From the NCBI RefSeq assembly GCF_014649495.1, contig NZ_BMTD01000004.1, positions 62,001 through 126,000 of the forward strand: a stretch of 64,000 nucleotides of DNA. Direction: 5' to 3'. A model generated the notes under the pieces. The model did not search any database. It was not told the origin of the DNA and worked only from the letters and a program-made list of their open reading frames with translations. This DNA comes from Streptomyces filipinensis. GTDB lineage: Bacteria > Actinomycetota > Actinomycetes > Streptomycetales > Streptomycetaceae. The translations under genes were made by a program, and so were the position numbers. Positions 17,732-25,910 of this stretch are shown here, piece after piece; the stretch's first letter is position 1, and each line of letters begins with the position of its first letter.

Positions 17732-18856
17732 GTGACCGTCACGACGCCCGCCTCCCGCGCGGCCCAGATACTGTCCCGCCCGATCGCGCTCAACGGTCTC
17801 ACGGTTCCGAACCGGATCGTCATGGCGCCGATGACCCGCATGTTCTCCCCGGGTGGCATCCCCGGCGAGGACGTGCGCTCCTACTACTCCCGCCGTGCCG
17901 CCGCCGGGGTCGGGCTCATCGTCACCGAGGGGACGTACGTCGGCCACGAGTCGGCCGGGCAGAGCGACCGCGTGCCGCGGTTCCACGGCGAGGAGCAGCT
18001 CGCGGGCTGGGCGAAGGTCGCCGAGGACGTGCACGCGGCGGGCGGCACGATCGTGCCGCAGCTGTGGCACATCGGCATGGTCCGCAACCAGGGCGACGCC
18101 CCCTTCCCGGACGCCCCGGCCGTCGGCCCCTCCGGCCTGGTCACCGCGGGTGCCGAGCCCACGGGCAAGGCGATGACCCAGAAGGACCTGGACGACGTGA
18201 TCGGCGCGTTCGCCCGGGCCGCCGCCGACGCCGAGCGCATCGGCTTCGACGGCGTGGAGCTCCACGGCGCCCACGGCTACCTCCTCGACCAGTTCCTGTG
18301 GGAGGGCACCAACCGGCGCACGGACGCCTACGGCGGCGACCCGGTGGCCCGTGCGAAGTTCTCCGCGGAGATCGTTGCCGCGGTCCGCGAGGCCGTCTCC
18401 GTCGACTTCCCGGTCATCTTCCGCTACTCGCAGTGGAAGCAGCAGGACTACACCGCCCGGCTCGCCGAGACCCCCGAGGAGCTGGAGGCCATCCTGACCC
18501 CGCTCGCCGCGGCCGGAGTCGACGTCTTCCACGCCTCCACCCGCCGCTACTGGCTGCCGGAGTTCGACGGCTCTGACCTGAACCTGGCGGGCTGGACGAA
18601 GAAGCTCACCGGCAAGCAGGTCATCACCGTGGGCTCGGTCGGTCTCGACGGTGACTTCATCAACGCCTTCCAGGGCCAGGGCTCCGAGGTCAAGGGCATC
18701 GACAACCTCCTCGACCGCATGGAGGCCGACGAGTTCGACATGGTCGCCGTGGGCCGCGCGCTGCTCCAGGACCCGGAGTGGGCGGCCAAGGTGCTCTCCG
18801 ACCGCGTCGACGAGCTGAAGTCGTACGACGCCGCCTCGCTGAAGACGCTCAGCTGA
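17732..18856 (+). CDS. Old Yellow Enzyme-type NADH:flavin oxidoreductase
   Basis: 374-residue FMN-dependent TIM-barrel oxidoreductase. Shown by ALNGLTVPNRIVMAPMTRM (FMN contact), QLWHIGMVR, FDGVELHGAHGYLLDQFLW with the conserved His-x-x-His type region, NRRTDAYGG, and the C-terminal phosphate-binding part DMVAVGRALLQDPEWAAKV. The family reduces activated alkenes such as enones and nitro compounds with NAD(P)H; native substrate unknown. The GTG start has GAGGAG 8 bases upstream. It stands alone, 70 bases before the esterase gene, and may be co-transcribed with it. Confidence 0.9.
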   Translation: MTVTTPASRAAQILSRPIALNGLTVPNRIVMAPMTRMFSPGGIPGEDVRSYYSRRAAAGVGLIVTEGTYVGHESAGQSDRVPRFHGEEQLAGWAKVAEDVHAAGGTIVPQLWHIGMVRNQGDAPFPDAPAVGPSGLVTAGAEPTGKAMTQKDLDDVIGAFARAAADAERIGFDGVELHGAHGYLLDQFLWEGTNRRTDAYGGDPVARAKFSAEIVAAVREAVSVDFPVIFRYSQWKQQDYTARLAETPEELEAILTPLAAAGVDVFHASTRRYWLPEFDGSDLNLAGWTKKLTGKQVITVGSVGLDGDFINAFQGQGSEVKGIDNLLDRMEADEFDMVAVGRALLQDPEWAAKVLSDRVDELKSYDAASLKTLS

Positions 18857-18926
18857 AGTCCCGCCCCCCGCCGGGCACTTGTCGCCGCTGTCGTACGTTT
18901 GCCCTGATGACCAGTGAGGAGCGAGC

Positions 18927-20489
18927 ATGACGACGAGCGAGTCCCAGGCCCGGGAGAGTGGCGCCCCGGACACCGACGGCCCCGTGGTGCGCACCGCCTC
19001 AGGCGCGGTGCGCGGCCTGCGGGAGCAGGGCCTGTCGGTGTTCCGGGGCATCCCCTTCGCCGCCCCGCCCGTCGGCGCGGCCCGCTTCCAGGCCCCCCGT
19101 CCGCCCCGTCCCTGGGACGGCACCCGGGAGGCGTACGCGTTCGGCCCCCCGCCCCCGCAGGAGGCCGGCATCATGGGCCGCGCGGCCCAGCCGCCCGCCC
19201 CGCGGGACGACAACTGGCTCACGGTCAACGTCTGGACCCCCGACCCGGACCCGTCCGCCGCCCGCCCGGTGATGGTGTGGATCTACGGCGGCGCGTTCAA
19301 ACTGGGCCACGGCGGCCAGCCCGGCTACGACGCGCGGCACATCGCCCGCGAAGGCGACGCCGTGGTCGTCACCTTCAACTACCGCGTCGGCATGGAGGGT
19401 TTCGCCCTCTGGGACGGCGCACCCGCCAACCGCGGCCTGCTGGACCAGGTCGCGGCCCTGGAATGGGTCCGCGAGAACATCGCCGCGTTCGGCGGCGACC
19501 CGGCCGAGGTCACGGTCTTCGGCGAGTCGGCCGGCGCGGGTTCGATCGCCTCGCTGCTGGCGATGCCCAGGGCCCGGGGACTGTTCCGCCGGGCGGTGGC
19601 CCAGAGCGTGCCCGGCACGTTCTTCTCCGCCGACCTGGCCCGTGACCTGGCGGCGGCCCTGGCGGCCGAAGCGGGCCGCGAGCCCACGGCGGCCGGCCTG
19701 GCGGAGGTCGACCCGCGGCGGCTGACCGAAGCGGGCGCGGCGCTGGGCGGCAAGATGGCGCGGTTCACCGCCCGATGGGGCCAGGTGGCCCCCACCACCG
19801 TCCCGTTCGCCCCGGTCGTCGACGGCGACGTCCTCCCCCGCACCCCCTGGCAGGCCCTCGCCTCCGGCGCGGCCCGCGACATCGACCTCGTCGTCGGCCA
19901 CAACCGCGACGAGTACCGCCTGTTCCTGGTCCTGGCCGGCCTGCGCGGCAAGGTCACCGACGAGCTGGCGCGAGCGACCCTGCGGCTGTACGCACCGGGA
20001 GGTGAGACGGGCGAGAAGGCCTACCGGTCGGCCTTCCCCGACGACAGCGCGGAGCAGCTCTTCGCACGCGTGCAGACCGACTGGCTGTTCGCGCTGCCGA
20101 GCCTGCGCCTCGCGGAGGCCCAGCACACGGGCGGCGGCCGCGCCCATGTCTACGAACTGACCTGGCCCGCCCCGGGCGGCGACGGCCTGCTGGGCGCCTG
20201 CCACGCCCTGGACATCCCGCTGCTGTTCGGCACGTACGGCGCGGACCTCGGCGCCCTGCTCTTCCCCGGCGGCAGACCCACACCGGAGGCGGAGCGCCTG
20301 TCGTCCTTCATGCGCCGCGCCTGGACGACGTTCGCGCGGACGGGAGACCCGGGCTGGCCGTCCTACGACCCGGACTCGCGCCTGGTGCAGATCCTGGACA
20401 CGGAACCGACGACGGGCCCGTACCCGGAGGAGCGCAGCAGGCTGATCTGGGAGGGGTACGACTTCCTGCCCTCGCCCCTGCTGAGCTGA
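18927..20489 (+). CDS. Type-B carboxylesterase
   Basis: 520-residue alpha/beta hydrolase of the carboxylesterase/para-nitrobenzyl esterase family. The nucleophile elbow FGESAGAGS, the oxyanion-hole segment VMVWIYGGAFKLGHG, the NYRVGMEGF region, the acid in NRDEYRLF and the His in GACHALDIPLLFG are all present. It hydrolyses carboxylic esters; no signal peptide is seen, so it is cytoplasmic. The ATG follows GAGGAGCGAGC. It ends 6 bases before the stop of the converging hypothetical gene. Confidence 0.9.
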   Translation: MTTSESQARESGAPDTDGPVVRTASGAVRGLREQGLSVFRGIPFAAPPVGAARFQAPRPPRPWDGTREAYAFGPPPPQEAGIMGRAAQPPAPRDDNWLTVNVWTPDPDPSAARPVMVWIYGGAFKLGHGGQPGYDARHIAREGDAVVVTFNYRVGMEGFALWDGAPANRGLLDQVAALEWVRENIAAFGGDPAEVTVFGESAGAGSIASLLAMPRARGLFRRAVAQSVPGTFFSADLARDLAAALAAEAGREPTAAGLAEVDPRRLTEAGAALGGKMARFTARWGQVAPTTVPFAPVVDGDVLPRTPWQALASGAARDIDLVVGHNRDEYRLFLVLAGLRGKVTDELARATLRLYAPGGETGEKAYRSAFPDDSAEQLFARVQTDWLFALPSLRLAEAQHTGGGRAHVYELTWPAPGGDGLLGACHALDIPLLFGTYGADLGALLFPGGRPTPEAERLSSFMRRAWTTFARTGDPGWPSYDPDSRLVQILDTEPTTGPYPEERSRLIWEGYDFLPSPLLS

Positions 20490-20495
20490 CGGCGG

Positions 20496-21065
20496 CTACA
20501 GATTGCCCATGGGCTCGATGTCGATGTGCACGGGTGTGCCCCACACCCGCAGCACCTCGTAGTCGGTGAACTCGTGCACGAGCCGGTACGCCATCGCGGG
20601 CCGTGATCCGCGCCGCTGGGCGGCGAGATACGCCTCGGCCTCGTGCCGGTCCCGGCGCGGCGTCCCGCACAGCTGCCACTCCTGCCCGTTCCACGCCTCC
20701 GGCAGCCAGCGCTGCTGCGGCTGGGGCCGGTCGGCGCGCACTCCGTACCGCGACGGCGCGGTGGCCACCGGCTGCGCCGGGCCCGGCCGGCCCTGGAACT
20801 CCGACCGCCGCGCCGCGCGCCGCCGGGTCTCGCAGAGCAGACACAGATCGGGCGCGCTCTCGTCGACGGGCCCCTGCGGATGCTCGGCGCACCGGGTGGC
20901 CGGCGCGCCGGAGGCGACACTCTCGTCCAGCAGATCGAGCGCTCGGCGCAGATCGCTCCTGATCTCGTGCAGCCGGGCGTCCGGGGTGTCGGCGGTCAGC
21001 GCCTCTCCGTGCTCCCCGAGCAGCCGGAGGGCCCGTCCGAGGGCGGCGAGCTGGGCGTGGTTCAT
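20496..21065 (-). CDS. Conserved hypothetical protein with Cys-rich centre
   Basis: 189 residues with no fold I can name. The N-terminal half is helical and Leu-rich (LAALGRALRLLGEHGEAL, LRRALDLLDESVA). The centre has TRCAEHP and DLCLLCET, three Cys and one His that could bind zinc. The C-terminal half has repeated aromatic and charged residues (LPEAWNGQEWQLCGTPRRD, YRLVHEFTDYEVLRVW). The ATG at 21065 is preferred over a longer frame to 21101 because the upstream residues overlap the divergent promoter region. Confidence 0.6.
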   Translation of the reverse strand: MNHAQLAALGRALRLLGEHGEALTADTPDARLHEIRSDLRRALDLLDESVASGAPATRCAEHPQGPVDESAPDLCLLCETRRRAARRSEFQGRPGPAQPVATAPSRYGVRADRPQPQQRWLPEAWNGQEWQLCGTPRRDRHEAEAYLAAQRRGSRPAMAYRLVHEFTDYEVLRVWGTPVHIDIEPMGNL

Positions 21066-21145
21066 GGTCCGACGGTAACGCCCGCCGGGCCCCGGGCCCA
21101 CCGGTCCGGGCCACGGCGCCTGACGGCCCGTGGTGGACTGAGAGG

Positions 21146-21814
21146 GTGAACGTGCTGCCGAGTCGCCTGGTCGATGCCCTCCACCGCTTCAACGCCGCGC
21201 ATCCCTGGGATCACAACGCCCACTTCCACCCCTGGCTGCTGCGGCAGTTGCCGCGGCGGGTCCGTACCGCCCTGGACGTGGGCTGCGGCAGCGGCGATCT
21301 GGTCCGGGTGCTGGCCCGGCGTGCGGGGGCGGTCGTCGGGGTGGACGCCGACGCAGCGATTCTGGACCGGGCGCGGGAGCTGACGGACACGGGCCTCCCG
21401 GTCACCTACACCCTCGCCTCCGCCCCGTACGACCTTCCCCCCGGCCCCTACGACGTCATCACCTGTGTCGCCGTACTCCATCACCTCCCCTTCGCCGAGA
21501 CCCTCGGCCGCCTGCGGAAGGAACTGGCGCCGGGCGGCACGCTGGTCGTCGTCGGGTGTGCGCGGGACGCGCGGCCCGTCGATCACGCGCGCGGGCTGGT
21601 CTCCCTGCCGCTGAACGTGCTCACCGGGTGGCTGAAGAACCACCGGCGGCCGGCCGTCCGCAGACCCGTGTCCATGACCGCGCCCACCCGTGCGGCCGGG
21701 ATGACCTACGACGAGGTCGGGCGGGAGGCCCGTCGGCTGCTTCCCGGAGCCCGGTTCCGGCGGCGGCTCTTCTGGCGCTACACCCTTGTCTGGCGGGCGC
21801 CGGAGCCCGGGTAG
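21146..21814 (+). CDS. Class I SAM-dependent methyltransferase
   Basis: 222 residues. Motif I ALDVGCGSGDLVRVLA, the acidic end of strand 2 in VVGVDADAAILDRA, and the motif IV/post regions YDVITCVAVLHHLPF and RKELAPGGTLVVVG define a small-molecule-type Rossmann methyltransferase. A basic, Pro-rich C-terminal part follows. Two GTG codons (21146 and 21152) can start it; AGAGGG (21141-21146) has better spacing to the second. Substrate unknown. Divergent from the hypothetical gene and convergent with the PTS gene. Confidence 0.85.
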   Translation: MNVLPSRLVDALHRFNAAHPWDHNAHFHPWLLRQLPRRVRTALDVGCGSGDLVRVLARRAGAVVGVDADAAILDRARELTDTGLPVTYTLASAPYDLPPGPYDVITCVAVLHHLPFAETLGRLRKELAPGGTLVVVGCARDARPVDHARGLVSLPLNVLTGWLKNHRRPAVRRPVSMTAPTRAAGMTYDEVGREARRLLPGARFRRRLFWRYTLVWRAPEPG

Positions 21815-21824
21815 CGGGCGGTCG

Positions 21825-23306
21825 TCACACCGGTGCGGAGGTGCGGCGCCGGCGCGGGAAGCCGAACAGATAGGTCGCCGCGAAGCCGACCAGGTACCCG
21901 GTCAGCAGCCCGCCCGCGTAGATCGCCGCCGCGACGGCCGGGCCCCGGTTCCCCGCCAGCAGCGGGAACAGGGCCCAGCCCGACGGGCCGATCGCCGTCG
22001 CCCCCACCTGGGTGCCGAGCATCGCGAAGAAACCGACGAACGCCCCGCCCGCCGCCCCGCCCGCGCAGGCCGTCAGGAACGGCCGGCCGAGGGGGAGCGA
22101 GACACCGTAGATCAGGGGTTCGCCGACGCCCAGCAGTCCGGCCGGGAGCGCCGAGCGGATCGTCGTACGCAGGGGGACGTCGTGGCGCAGGCGGACGTAC
22201 ACCGCGAGCGCCGCGCCCACCTGCCCCGCGCCCGCCATGGCCAGCAGGGGCAGCAGGACGGTGTAGCCCCGCTGCTCGATGAGGGTGGTGTGGATGGGGA
22301 TGAGGGCCTGGTGCAGGCCCAGCATGACCAGCGGGAGGAACAGGCCGCCCAGGACCAGTCCGGCGACGGCTCCGGCGGTCGCGAGGAGCCAGTTCGCCGC
22401 CGTGCCGATCGCCGACGCCACCGCACCGGCCGCGTACATCAGGCCGTACAGCGTCACCAGTCCGGGGACGAGCACGGTGACCGTGGGGGTGAGCAGGACG
22501 TCCAGGGCCCCGGGCACCCTGCCCCGGCACCATTTCTCCACCCGTGTCGCGAGCCAGGCCGCCGCGAGCGCCCCGAGCACGCCGCCCTGCCCGGGAGCCA
22601 GGTGTGTCCCGAACACCGGCACCTTCGCCACGCCCGGATACACGACGACGGCGGCGACGGCGGCGCCGAGCACGGGTGTGCCGCCGAACTCCCTGGCCGT
22701 GTTGTGGCCGACGAACACCGCGATCAGCGCCAGGAACGCGGAGGCGATGGCGGACAGGGCGGGGGTCAGGCCGGGCAGCAGGCCGGTGTTGGCCAGCAGA
22801 CCGCCCAGCCCGGCCAGGACGCCGCAGCCGATCAGGGCGGGGATGAGCGGCACGAAGACGTTCGCGACGCGCCGCAGGGCGCTCTTGAACGGGGTGGCGT
22901 TGCGCTGCCGCAGCTCCTGCTTCAACCGGGCGCCGGGGTCTTCCGGGCCCCCGTCGGCGGCCGGAGTCCCTTTCTCCCCCTCCTCCCCCTTCGCGTCTTT
23001 CTCGTCTTCCTCCTCCCGCGTCGACCGGGCCCCGGCGTCCCCCGTCCGGCCGGCCGTGACCCGTGCCTCCACCTCCGCCGTGACCTCGTCGACCACTCCG
23101 GGGCCGAGCACGATCTGCCAGGCGGGGCCGTCGGACACGACCGCGAGCACGCCGGGCAGGGCCCGCAGCCCCGCCTCGTCCGCCGCCGCCGGGTCGGCGA
23201 GGGCCAGCCGGAGGCGGGTCATGCAGTGGGCCACGGAGGTGACGTTGGCCGGGCCGCCGACCCGGGTGAGGACGGCGTTCGCGGTGGAGGCGGGGTCGTT
23301 GCGCAC
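21825..23306 (-). CDS. murP: PTS EIIBC permease, MurP-like (N-acetylmuramic acid)
   Basis: 493 residues. An N-terminal EIIB domain (about 1-85) has the phosphorylated Cys in NVTSVAHCMTRLRL; a charged Glu/Lys/Asp linker follows, then an EIIC membrane domain of about ten helices with AGLLGVGEPLIYGVSLPLG, the conserved sugar-binding Gly-Glu-Pro motif. No EIIA domain is present, as in E. coli MurP, which borrows EIIA-Crr. Position directly after murQ (16 bases) makes MurNAc import with phosphorylation the natural role. The frame is open to 23351, inside murQ; the GTG at 23306 gives a family-like N terminus. Confidence 0.8.
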   Translation of the reverse strand: MRNDPASTANAVLTRVGGPANVTSVAHCMTRLRLALADPAAADEAGLRALPGVLAVVSDGPAWQIVLGPGVVDEVTAEVEARVTAGRTGDAGARSTREEEDEKDAKGEEGEKGTPAADGGPEDPGARLKQELRQRNATPFKSALRRVANVFVPLIPALIGCGVLAGLGGLLANTGLLPGLTPALSAIASAFLALIAVFVGHNTAREFGGTPVLGAAVAAVVVYPGVAKVPVFGTHLAPGQGGVLGALAAAWLATRVEKWCRGRVPGALDVLLTPTVTVLVPGLVTLYGLMYAAGAVASAIGTAANWLLATAGAVAGLVLGGLFLPLVMLGLHQALIPIHTTLIEQRGYTVLLPLLAMAGAGQVGAALAVYVRLRHDVPLRTTIRSALPAGLLGVGEPLIYGVSLPLGRPFLTACAGGAAGGAFVGFFAMLGTQVGATAIGPSGWALFPLLAGNRGPAVAAAIYAGGLLTGYLVGFAATYLFGFPRRRRTSAPV

Positions 23307-23322
23307 GCCCCGAGCGTGCGGG

Positions 23323-24246
23323 TCAGCGGGCCGCGTGCGCCAGCGCGGCACGCAGATGGCCGCCGGACTCCTCCAGAAGGCGGGTGGCCGTCGGGCCGTC
23401 GACCCCGGCGAGGAGTGCCAGGATCGCGTTCTTCACCTCTCCGCCGGACTCGGTGAGGGCCTTCTCGATCTCCGCGTCCGAAGCGCCGGTGGCCAGGGAC
23501 ACGATCCGGCGCGAGCGGGCCCGGAGCTTGTCGTTCGACGCCCGGACGTCGACCATCAGGTTCCCGTAGGTCTTGCCGAGCCGGATCATCGTGATCGTCG
23601 ACAGCATGTTCAGGACCAGCTTCTGGGCCGTGCCGGCCTTCAGCCGGGTCGAGCCGGTGACCAGCTCGGGGCCGACCACGACCTCGATGCCGTGCTCGGC
23701 CGCCGCCGCCAGCCCGCTCCGCTCGTTGCAGGCCAGCCCGATCGTCAGCGCGCCCAGGGCGCGGGCGTGCTCGACCGCACCGATCGCGTACGGGGTGCGG
23801 CCGGAGGCGGAGACACCGACGACCGTGTCGTCCTCGGTGAGCTTCAGCGCGTCCAGGTCCCGGCGGGCCAGCTCCTTGGAGTCCTCCGCGCCCTCGACGG
23901 ACGTGACCATCGCGTCGGGGCCGCCCGCGATCAGGCCGACCACCTGGGCGGGATCGGTGTTGAAGGTGGGCGGGCACTCGGAGGCGTCCAGTACGCCGAG
24001 CCGGCCGGCGGTGCCGGCGCCGGCATAGACCAGGCGCCCGCCGCGGCTCATGCGTTCGGCGACGGCGTCGATCGCCGCGGCGATCTGCGGGAGGCGGGCG
24101 GCGACGGCGGCGGGCACGCCCGCGTCCTCGCCGTTCATGAGGCGGGCGATGTCGAGGGTGGGCAGACGGTCGATGTCGGCGAGCTCGGGGCGGAAGGCTT
24201 CGGTGGTCAGGGAGGCCAACTGACGACGCAGGTCAGCAGAGGTCAT
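23323..24246 (-). CDS. murQ: N-acetylmuramic acid 6-phosphate etherase
   Basis: Cleaves the lactyl ether of MurNAc-6-phosphate to give GlcNAc-6-phosphate and D-lactate in cell-wall recycling. 307 residues of the SIS fold: RLVYAGAGTAGRLGVLDASECPPTF, VVGVSASGRTPYAIGA and the C-terminal LKAGTAQKLVLNMLST with IRLGKTYGNLMVDV are diagnostic of MurQ. Its product enters the NagA step encoded 18 kb away in the same window. Middle gene of rpiR-murQ-murP, 43 bases after rpiR. The ATG at 24246 follows the purine-rich GAGAGAGCCACCCCCC. Confidence 0.95.
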   Translation of the reverse strand: MTSADLRRQLASLTTEAFRPELADIDRLPTLDIARLMNGEDAGVPAAVAARLPQIAAAIDAVAERMSRGGRLVYAGAGTAGRLGVLDASECPPTFNTDPAQVVGLIAGGPDAMVTSVEGAEDSKELARRDLDALKLTEDDTVVGVSASGRTPYAIGAVEHARALGALTIGLACNERSGLAAAAEHGIEVVVGPELVTGSTRLKAGTAQKLVLNMLSTITMIRLGKTYGNLMVDVRASNDKLRARSRRIVSLATGASDAEIEKALTESGGEVKNAILALLAGVDGPTATRLLEESGGHLRAALAHAAR

Positions 24247-24289
24247 GGGGGGTGGCTCTCTCGGGTCGGGTGCCGTTGCGTGCTGGTGA

Positions 24290-25195
24290 TCACCTGGGGT
24301 TGGTGCGATGCCGGTGAGCCAGTGCCTCGTACGACGCCGCCAGCGCGGGCGCCGCCGTCTCGTAGGTCCGCTGGGCCACTCCCACGAACAGGCAGTCCAC
24401 CACGAGCAGTTGACTCGTCCGCGAGGACATCGCGGCCGGTCGCAGCTCGCTCTCCCGTGAGGTGGACGTGGTCAGTACGTGGTCGGCGTACTGGGTGACC
24501 GGCGAGTCGGGCCGGCCGGTGATGGCCACGGTGGTGGCCCCGTGCTCGAACGCCACCCGCAGCGGCTCGATGACGTCCCCCGTCGAGCCGGAGTGGGTGA
24601 TCGCTATCGCCACGTCGCCCGAGCGGAGCTGCACCGCGTTGGTCACCGCGAGGTGCGGATCGCTGTGGGCGTGGGCTATGAGCCCTATGCGCAGCAGCTT
24701 CTGCGTGAGGTCCTGGGCGACGAGGCCGGACGCCCCGATGCCGTACACATCGGTGCGCCGGGCGCCGGTCAGCGCGCCGACGGCGGCGCCGAGCTGTGCG
24801 GTGTCGAGACCGGCGGCCGTGTCGGCGAGGGTCTGCTGCTCCTCGTAGGCGAGCTTGGCGACGACGTCGGCGATGGGGTCGTCCACCGCGATGTCGGTCG
24901 TGATCGCGGGCGCGCGGCCCGACTGCTGCTGTGCGGCGAGCCCGGCGAGGGCGAGGCGCAGGTCGCGGTAGCCGGGGTAGCCGAGCAGCCGTGCGGTGCG
25001 CACGACGGTGGCCTCGCTGGTACCGGTGAGTTCGGCGAGACCGGTGACCGTGAGGGCGGCGCAGCCGGCCGGGTCGTTCGCGACGGCCTCCGCCACACGC
25101 TGCATGGAGCGGGTCATGGAAGGGGCGAGGGTGCGCACCTTGGCGGCGAGGGAGCCGACCGGACTGCCGAAAATTTCCTTCACGTCCCGGGTCAC
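24290..25195 (-). CDS. RpiR/MurR-family transcriptional regulator
   Basis: 301 residues: N-terminal RpiR helix-turn-helix (about 25-90; MQRVAEAVANDPAGCAALTV, ELTGTSEATVVRTARLLGY, GYRDLRLAL) and C-terminal SIS sugar-phosphate-binding domain (TDVYGIGASGLVAQDL, AIAITHSGSTGDVIEPL). It heads the murQ-murP operon and probably senses MurNAc-6-P or a related sugar phosphate. The GTG at 25195 has no Shine-Dalgarno; a second in-frame GTG at 25183 is possible. The start lies within a pair of inverted 16-base operators (25167-25214), which fits autoregulation. Confidence 0.88.
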   Translation of the reverse strand: MTRDVKEIFGSPVGSLAAKVRTLAPSMTRSMQRVAEAVANDPAGCAALTVTGLAELTGTSEATVVRTARLLGYPGYRDLRLALAGLAAQQQSGRAPAITTDIAVDDPIADVVAKLAYEEQQTLADTAAGLDTAQLGAAVGALTGARRTDVYGIGASGLVAQDLTQKLLRIGLIAHAHSDPHLAVTNAVQLRSGDVAIAITHSGSTGDVIEPLRVAFEHGATTVAITGRPDSPVTQYADHVLTTSTSRESELRPAAMSSRTSQLLVVDCLFVGVAQRTYETAAPALAASYEALAHRHRTNPR

Positions 25196-25214
25196 GGATG
25201 AAAGATATTTTCGG
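25167..25214. promoter_or_regulatory. Paired inverted operator-like repeats at the rpiR promoter
   Basis: CCGAAAATTTCCTTCA (25167-25182) and TGAAAGATATTTTCGG (25199-25214) are inverted copies matching at 14 of 16 positions, with 16 bases between. The TGAAA-N-ATTTTCG pattern is of the kind bound by RpiR-type regulators. They flank the rpiR start and lie before the leaderless divergent gene at 25252. Confidence 0.7.
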
Positions 25215-25251
25215 TTCGGTGTCGTGGTCAAGAGTGCGCACAATGGGTTTC

Positions 25252-25635
25252 ATGGAACCCCTCAGCCCCCTTGAGCAGGCCCTGCATGCCGCGCGCGCCC
25301 TCGTGCTCGCCGACCTCGTCGCGGGTGACGTCGCGGAGGCGGACGTGGTCTCGCTGGTCGAGGACTCCGTCGCGGAGCGGCGCTGGTGGGTCGAGCAGTG
25401 GCCGGACGGCGCGGCCTACGTCGCCGGGCTGGTCGCGCAGGACGTCCAGGACGCGCTGCTGGAGCGCTACGGCCGCTGGCCGCTGTGCCCGGTGTGCCGC
25501 TCCGGCGACCCGCACGCCCTGGACGTGGAGCCCGAACTGGGCCCCGACCCGCACTGGGTCTGCGCCAAGGTGGGCGTGAGGGTCGCGCCGGTGGGCTCGC
25601 TGGGGGCGGCCACGGGCGGGATGGCGTCGTCGTGA
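25252..25635 (+). CDS. Conserved protein with CxxC-type zinc-binding region
   Basis: 127 residues, conserved in Streptomyces by my recollection, function unknown. The N-terminal two thirds is helical and acidic (LEQALHAARALVLADLVAGD, VVSLVEDSVAERRWWVEQW); the C-terminal part has LCPVCRSGDPHALDVEP and HWVCAK, four possible zinc ligands. The ATG at 25252 is preceded by CACAAT (25239-25244) with a possible -35 TTCGGT 18 bases upstream, fitting a leaderless transcript. Its stop overlaps the start of the next gene (GTGA), so the two are coupled. Confidence 0.75.
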   Translation: MEPLSPLEQALHAARALVLADLVAGDVAEADVVSLVEDSVAERRWWVEQWPDGAAYVAGLVAQDVQDALLERYGRWPLCPVCRSGDPHALDVEPELGPDPHWVCAKVGVRVAPVGSLGAATGGMASS

Positions 25636-25910
25636 CGCTGTACATCGACCCACCCGCCTGGCCCGGACACGGCCGCATGTGGTCGCACCTGGTCAGCGAT
25701 GTCTCGTACGACGAACTGCACCGGTTCGCCGAGCGGTTGGGCGTGCCCCGGCGGGCCTTCGAACGCGACCACTACGACCTTCCGTCGCACCGGTACGCGG
25801 ACGCGGTGGCCGCCGGGGCGGTGGAGACCAGCAGCCGCGACGTGGTGCGGCTGCTGCGGGAATCGGGGCTGCGCCGGCGGAAGCGGTCTGCTCAGCCGCG
25901 CAGTTCGTAG
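25632..25910 (+). CDS. DUF4031 domain protein
   Basis: 92 residues matching the DUF4031 pattern: TLYIDPPAWPGHGRMWSHLVSD at the N terminus, then LHRFAERLGVPRRAFERDHYDLP. Members often pair with HD-type or nucleotidyl hydrolases; no activity is known. Start GTG overlaps the TGA of the upstream gene by three bases. The 3' end overlaps the end of the converging MDMPI-GNAT gene by 19 bases. Confidence 0.8.
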   Translation: MTLYIDPPAWPGHGRMWSHLVSDVSYDELHRFAERLGVPRRAFERDHYDLPSHRYADAVAAGAVETSSRDVVRLLRESGLRRRKRSAQPRSS

